Below are positions 59,920-64,000 of a DNA stretch of 64,000 bases, piece by piece. Made by a program: the position numbers and the translations under genes. The notes under the pieces are model-generated. The model had not been told where the DNA came from. It made no database searches and worked only from the letters and a program-made list of their open reading frames with translations. The DNA lies in contig DATLOQ010000004.1 of assembly GCA_035536235.1 (NCBI GenBank), forward strand, positions 28,631 to 92,630, given 5' to 3'. The stretch is from DATLNF01 sp035536235 (GTDB lineage Bacteria; Actinomycetota; Actinomycetes; BP-191). How positions within the stretch are numbered: position 1 is the stretch's first letter; each line of letters starts with the position of its first letter.

Positions 59920-62778
59920 ATGCGCGCGGCCGTGTTGCTGATGACAGATGTGGTGGGTTCGACGCGGTTGTGGGCGGCTGAGCACGAGGCGATGAACGAG
60001 GCGATGGCCCGGCATCACGAGATCGTTCATTCGCTGGTCGCCGCGCATGGCGGGTCTCGGCCGGTGGATCAGGGCGAGGGTGATGCGGTGTTCGCCGCGT
60101 TCACCTCGGCGACTGCGGGTCTTGCGTGCGCGGCCGACGTGCAGCGGGCCCTGCTGGGGCAACGGTGGTCTACGTCAGTGCCGCTGAGCGTGCGGATCGC
60201 CCTGCATGTGGGGGAGGTGGAGGAACGAAGCGGGAATCTGTTCGGCGATCCGGTGAACCGGTGTGCACGGCTTCGAGGGTTGGCGGCCGGTGGTCAGACG
60301 TTGGTGTCGTCGGCGTTGTACGAGCTCGTGCGGGACCGGCTGCCCAAGGGGGTCGAGCTGGTGGATCTCGGTGAGCACCGACTGAAGGACCTGGCGCGGC
60401 CGGAGCGGGTGTGGCAGCTGTCCGGGGTGGGGTTGGACGGGCCGTTTCCGCCGCTGGCGGCCTTGGACGGGGTGCGGCACAACCTGCCAGTGCAGACCTC
60501 GACATTCATCGGACGTGAGCAGGATTTCGCTGACCTGGTCGCGCTGGTTCGTTCAAGCCGCCTTGTCACGCTGACCGGGTTCGGGGGGATGGGCAAGACG
60601 CGGCTGGCGCTGCAGGCAGCGGCGGCGCTGGCGGACGGATCGTTGGGTGATGTGTGGTTCGTGGACCTCGCTGCGGTCGAGGACCCGGCGCTGGTGCCAG
60701 CCCGGGTGGCGGAGGTGCTGGGCCTGCGTGGGGGTGCGGGCCAGCCGGCGGATGCGCTCGTTGCGGCGTTGCAAGATTCGCCGGCCGTCCTGCTGCTGGA
60801 CAACCTAGAGCAGGTGCTGGGCTGTGCCGCGTTCGTTGCTGACCTGCTGGCCCGGGCGCCGGCGGTGCGCGTACTGGCGACGAGTCGGGAGCCGCTGCAT
60901 GTGCGCGGGGAGCGGCAGGTGCCGGTCCCGCCGCTGAGGTTGTCGGCCGGGGACGTGTCGAGCGAGAGCCTCTCGACGGAGGCTGTCCGCCTTTTCGTGG
61001 ACCGGGCGGTGTCGGTGCGCCCTGACTTCGTCCTCGACGATGTGACCGCGCCAGCGGTAGTGGCGGTGTGCGCTCGCCTCGACGGCCTACCGCTCGCCCT
61101 CGAGCTGGCCGCAGCGCGGCTCAACGTGCTCACCGTGGACAAGCTGCTGGTCCGGTTGGACTCGGCGCTGTCGGTGCTCACCGGTGGAGCGCGGGACATG
61201 CCCGAGCGGCATCGGACCTTGCGGGCGACGATCGCCTGGTCCTACGACGCCTTGTCCCGCGACGAGCAGCTGCTGCTCAGCCGATTGTCGGTTTTCGACG
61301 GCTCGGCCGCCATGGAGATGCTGGAGGACGTGTGCGGCGACGGTCTCGATGTGCTCGACGTGGTCGGCAGTCTGGTCGATAAGAGCTTGGTTCGTCGCGC
61401 CGATGTGGACGGTGAGCCCCGGTTCAGCCTGCTGGTCAGCATCCGTCAGTTCGCGGCCGAGCAGCTCGACCCGACGGCGACCCGCGGGCTGCGCGACCGC
61501 TACGCCGACCACGTCGCGAGAACGCTGAACTCCTTCAAGATCGCCGCCTCCTCCGCGTACCCCCATCGGCACGCCTGGGTCAGCCGCGAGCTCGTCCACA
61601 TCCGCTTCGCCCTGTCCCACGTGCGGGTAGTCGGCTCCGTCGTGGACTTCGCGGACCTGGTCGTCGCGCTGGACGACACCTTCTTTCACCGGGGCCTGGT
61701 CGCGGAGGCCCTGGCGCTGGCCGAGGAGGCGCTGGGTAGGGTCGATGAGTCGAAGGCGCCGCTGGCGCCTGAGCGCCTGACCACACTGCTCGTCGCGGCC
61801 GCCGTACCGCGCAGCTTCCTCGGCCTGCCGCAGTCCGACGCGCCCCGACGGGCGATCGAAGCCGCGCGGAAGTGCTCTGATCGGGGCGTCGCAGCCGAGA
61901 CGCTGGCCAATGTGATGTCGTACGCCGCGCGGTCGGCAGAGGAGGCGCGGGCGCTCATCGCCGAGCTCGACCGCGCTCTCGACACCCTCGACGACACCTC
62001 GATGATCTTCAATGACCGGGATAACACAGTAGCCCTTGTCCTGCGCTACGTGGACCCGCCGACGGCACTCGACGCCGCGCTGCGGATGGCCAGCCCCATT
62101 TTCGGGCCGGTCAAGGCCAGCGCGGTGCTGCTCGACCGGGGCGAGTGGCGGCGTGCTCTTGAGGTGCTGGAGCGTGCGGATCAGACGGCCCTTACCGGGC
62201 AGCCCAACCCGACCTGGGCGTCGCGCATCGCGGCGAGCCGTGCTCGGGCACTGGCCCACGCGGGCAGGCTCGTCGAGGCCCGGGCAGCCGCGGAGGAGAC
62301 AGTAGCCATCGAGACGAGTATCGGGGTGCCGCCGCTCCTCGGCGGGATCGTCCTGACCGAGGTGGAGTGGCGCGCGGACGATGCGGCCGGAGCGGTGCGG
62401 GTCAGCGATGACGTGCTCAGCCGGTGCGCGCCGGACACGCTCAGCTCGCAGGGTGTGGTCAGGCTGCTGTGGCGCCGGGCGGTGGCCCTCGCAGCCGTCG
62501 GCCGGCACGCGGAGGCTGCTGATCTGCTCCCGAACGCACGGGACGTCTTCGCCGCCTCAGAGCTGTACGGGCCTCGCGAGCTGCTCGGCGTGCTCGTCGC
62601 CCGCGCCGGCGAGGTGGCCGACGTCGATCCGGCTCGAGCCGCCGAGCTCCTCGCCTCCGTCCACGCTCATCGCGGCAACTGGGTGCTGCCGTTCGCGATG
62701 GACGCGCGCCTCGACCAACTGCTCAAGCGTCTGCCGATTCACCACGGCGCGGTACCACACCCGACTGAAGCCTGGTAG
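59920..62778 (+). CDS. Cyclase-like domain fused to NB-ARC-type ATPase and helical tail (952 aa)
   Basis: N-terminal class III nucleotidyl cyclase homology domain (1-165): first metal Asp10 in LLMTDVVGSTRLW, second Asp55 in QGEGDAVFAAF, later NLFGDPVNRCARLRGLA. The base-specifying Lys four residues before the second Asp is Gln51, so true cyclase activity is doubtful. Residues 190-480 form a STAND/NB-ARC ATPase with Walker A GFGGMGKT near 222 and LLLDNLEQV. The C-terminal 470 residues are helical repeats. No HTH. ATG 59920 after GGGGGAG. It may act as a nucleotide-responsive switch; no partner gene is beside it. Confidence 0.82.
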   Translation: MRAAVLLMTDVVGSTRLWAAEHEAMNEAMARHHEIVHSLVAAHGGSRPVDQGEGDAVFAAFTSATAGLACAADVQRALLGQRWSTSVPLSVRIALHVGEVEERSGNLFGDPVNRCARLRGLAAGGQTLVSSALYELVRDRLPKGVELVDLGEHRLKDLARPERVWQLSGVGLDGPFPPLAALDGVRHNLPVQTSTFIGREQDFADLVALVRSSRLVTLTGFGGMGKTRLALQAAAALADGSLGDVWFVDLAAVEDPALVPARVAEVLGLRGGAGQPADALVAALQDSPAVLLLDNLEQVLGCAAFVADLLARAPAVRVLATSREPLHVRGERQVPVPPLRLSAGDVSSESLSTEAVRLFVDRAVSVRPDFVLDDVTAPAVVAVCARLDGLPLALELAAARLNVLTVDKLLVRLDSALSVLTGGARDMPERHRTLRATIAWSYDALSRDEQLLLSRLSVFDGSAAMEMLEDVCGDGLDVLDVVGSLVDKSLVRRADVDGEPRFSLLVSIRQFAAEQLDPTATRGLRDRYADHVARTLNSFKIAASSAYPHRHAWVSRELVHIRFALSHVRVVGSVVDFADLVVALDDTFFHRGLVAEALALAEEALGRVDESKAPLAPERLTTLLVAAAVPRSFLGLPQSDAPRRAIEAARKCSDRGVAAETLANVMSYAARSAEEARALIAELDRALDTLDDTSMIFNDRDNTVALVLRYVDPPTALDAALRMASPIFGPVKASAVLLDRGEWRRALEVLERADQTALTGQPNPTWASRIAASRARALAHAGRLVEARAAAEETVAIETSIGVPPLLGGIVLTEVEWRADDAAGAVRVSDDVLSRCAPDTLSSQGVVRLLWRRAVALAAVGRHAEAADLLPNARDVFAASELYGPRELLGVLVARAGEVADVDPARAAELLASVHAHRGNWVLPFAMDARLDQLLKRLPIHHGAVPHPTEAW

Positions 62779-63074
62779 CCCGCTGTCGGACTAGTCATTG
62801 TCAGCCCGCCCCGGTCGCCTTTGGTGGTCGCTGCTCACCTCGTCGGCGACACCGCGCCAGTTCTCTCCGAGAGTGTGGCGTAGGGAGTCCGCCGTGGATC
62901 CGTGGGCGCCGCGGCAGTAGGAGCGTGGTAGGCGGCGGCGCGCGCGGCAAGGTGATCTCGACGCGCATCGTGAACGCGCAGCTCGTCGTCAGTCCCTGAC
63001 GGCCACACCTCGCCTCGCTGCGCAGGACGTGCGGTGTGCCCCTTGAGTGCCAGCAACCGGGCTAAGGTTCAGCG
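62779..63074. other. Intergenic region before the LysR gene
   Basis: 296 bases without a supported gene. A LysR-type operator (T-N11-A in an interrupted palindrome) should lie here or upstream, but I cannot point to one convincingly. TAAGGT at 63063-63068 is a likely leaderless -10. Confidence 0.35.
63063..63068 (+). promoter_or_regulatory. -10 box of a probable leaderless promoter
   Basis: TAAGGT lies 6 bases before GTG 63075, with no Shine-Dalgarno between. Confidence 0.35.
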
Positions 63075-64000
63075 GTGGAGCTGCGGCATCTGCACTACTT
63101 CCTTGCTGTCGCGGAGGAGCGACACTTCGGGCGGGCCGCGGAACGGTTGCACATGGCTCAGCCGCCGCTGTCGCACGCGGTCAAGCAGCTGGAGGGCGAG
63201 CTGGGCGTCACGCTGTTCGAGCGGACCACGCGACGGGTCGAGCTCACCCCAGCGGCCGAGCTGTTCCTGCAGCGGGTCCGCGGCATCCTGGCCGCGGTCG
63301 AGAGCGCCAAGACCGACGTGGCCCGCGCCGAGGCTGGCGTCCTGGGTCGGATCGCGCTCGGGTTCACCGGCTCGGTTACCTACGAGCTGCTCCCTCGCCT
63401 GTCGAGGGTGCTGCGGGAGGAACTGCCTGACGTCGAGTTGGAGCTGTTCGGCGAGATGCTCACCCCTCGGTCGGTCGCGGGCCTGGTCGACGGGTCGCTC
63501 GATTTGGCGTTCCTGCGCCCGCCGGTCCGGCAGGCCGGCCTGGCCGTCCACGTGATCCGCCGGGAGCCGCTCATCGCCGTGCTCCCCGAGCAGCACGCGC
63601 TGGCGCGGTCGCAGACCGTGCCGCTGGGCGGGCTGGCGGAAGAGCCGTTCGTGTTCTACCCGAGCCATTTCAGGTCGGTGGTCCACGACGCGGTTTTGAA
63701 CGCCTGCCGCAACGCAGGGTTTGAGCCGCGGCAAAAGCACGAAGTCGGCGAGACCTCCACCCTCGTCGCGTTCGTCGCCGCGGGGCTCGGCGTCGCGCTC
63801 GTCCCCGCCTCGGTGCGGCACCTGCAGATCACCGGCGCGGTCTACCGGCCGCTTGCGGACACGACCGAGGAAGTAGCGCTGGCCCTGGCTTTCCGGTCGG
63901 ACGATGAGTCGGTCCTGCTCCGCCGGGTGCTGGCCTGCGTCCACTCCCTCGTGGGTTGGCCGCGCCGCGCCTCCGCCAGCGTGTCGAGGCCGCAGCCTCG
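63075..64000 (+). CDS. LysR-type transcription regulator (partial, 308 codons)
   Basis: Opens VELRHLHYFLAVAEERHFGR with the winged helix-turn-helix AAERLHMAQPPLSHAVKQLE, then linker helix and two-subdomain effector-binding region (GRIALGFTGSVTYELLPRLS, LDLAFLRPP, FVAAGLGVALVPASVRHL). The sequence resembles the BenM/CatM-like group that binds aromatic or other small acids, but the effector is unknown. No stop is reached before the window ends; 308 codons already cover the usual length, so only a short tail is missing. The gene it controls is not visible on the left side. Confidence 0.88.
   Translation, partial: MELRHLHYFLAVAEERHFGRAAERLHMAQPPLSHAVKQLEGELGVTLFERTTRRVELTPAAELFLQRVRGILAAVESAKTDVARAEAGVLGRIALGFTGSVTYELLPRLSRVLREELPDVELELFGEMLTPRSVAGLVDGSLDLAFLRPPVRQAGLAVHVIRREPLIAVLPEQHALARSQTVPLGGLAEEPFVFYPSHFRSVVHDAVLNACRNAGFEPRQKHEVGETSTLVAFVAAGLGVALVPASVRHLQITGAVYRPLADTTEEVALALAFRSDDESVLLRRVLACVHSLVGWPRRASASVSRPQP

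Overview
The window is GC-rich DNA of an actinobacterium (class Actinomycetes). The evidence is GC-rich third codon positions, a WhiB7 regulator with an AT-hook, a mycoredoxin, the AdnAB motor-nuclease and an initiator tRNA without an encoded CCA end. Many starts are GTG, and several genes have a TANNNT box 6-7 bases before the start codon, the layout of leaderless actinobacterial mRNAs. The gene set and order follow the M. tuberculosis block Rv3206c-Rv3193c as I remember it: moeZ, an alkyltransferase-like gene, a lipV-like hydrolase, adnA, adnB, mycoredoxin, uvrD2, whiB7, an ABC1 kinase, a ThiF-like protein, a DUF2342 metalloprotease, a YlbL-type PDZ protease and a UPF0182 protein. I cannot name a genus.

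Region by region. 1-5.0 kb: start of a secreted protein, an alpha/beta hydrolase, a coiled-coil protein with a poly-aspartate tail, a CsbD stress protein, MoeZ and an alkyltransferase-like protein. 5.1-11.6 kb: the adnA-adnB double-strand-break resection operon. 11.6-19.1 kb, minus strand: two ECF sigma/membrane-partner pairs joined by ATGA overlaps, a lipoprotein, a TolB-like secreted protein, a phosphatase-fold nuclease and a kinase-like phosphotransferase. 19.2-25.3 kb: M20 peptidase, GAF-ANTAR regulator, mycoredoxin, UvrD2, then whiB7 behind a long leader with an 80-codon upstream ORF and a terminator. 25.3-33.6 kb: a phosphodiesterase and an accessory cluster with two methyltransferases, a SnoaL-like protein and a phosphotransferase-like protein, facing a 1,041-residue SARP/BTAD-ATPase regulator. 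33.9-34.3 kb: a broken rolling-circle Rep gene.

34.3-39.4 kb, mostly minus strand: acetyltransferase, secreted proteins, ABC1 kinase, ThiF-like protein, DUF5679 protein. 39.6-44.8 kb: enoyl-CoA hydratase family protein, a YgjP-type peptidase, a DUF2064-like protein and a large surface protein with BNR repeats and a vWA-like domain. 44.8-57.0 kb: DUF2342 metalloprotease, MoaE, a third ECF sigma factor that carries its own membrane segment, the YlbL-type protease, a PAS/HAMP histidine kinase with no response regulator nearby, and UPF0182. 57.1-64 kb: initiator tRNA-Met, transketolase, a cyclase-like domain fused to an NB-ARC-type ATPase, and a LysR regulator running off the end.

Working together: the conserved core combines DNA repair (AdnAB, UvrD2), redox and antibiotic stress control (mycoredoxin, WhiB7) and sulfur/molybdopterin chemistry (MoeZ, MoaE). 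Envelope-stress modules and one small regulated accessory cluster are inserted into it. The strongest leads for something undescribed are the 11/22-bp phased TGCAG repeats facing the SARP cluster, the whiB7 leader with a long upstream ORF, the ThiF-like protein that lacks the usual adenylation signature next to an ABC1 kinase, and the vWA/BNR surface protein operon.
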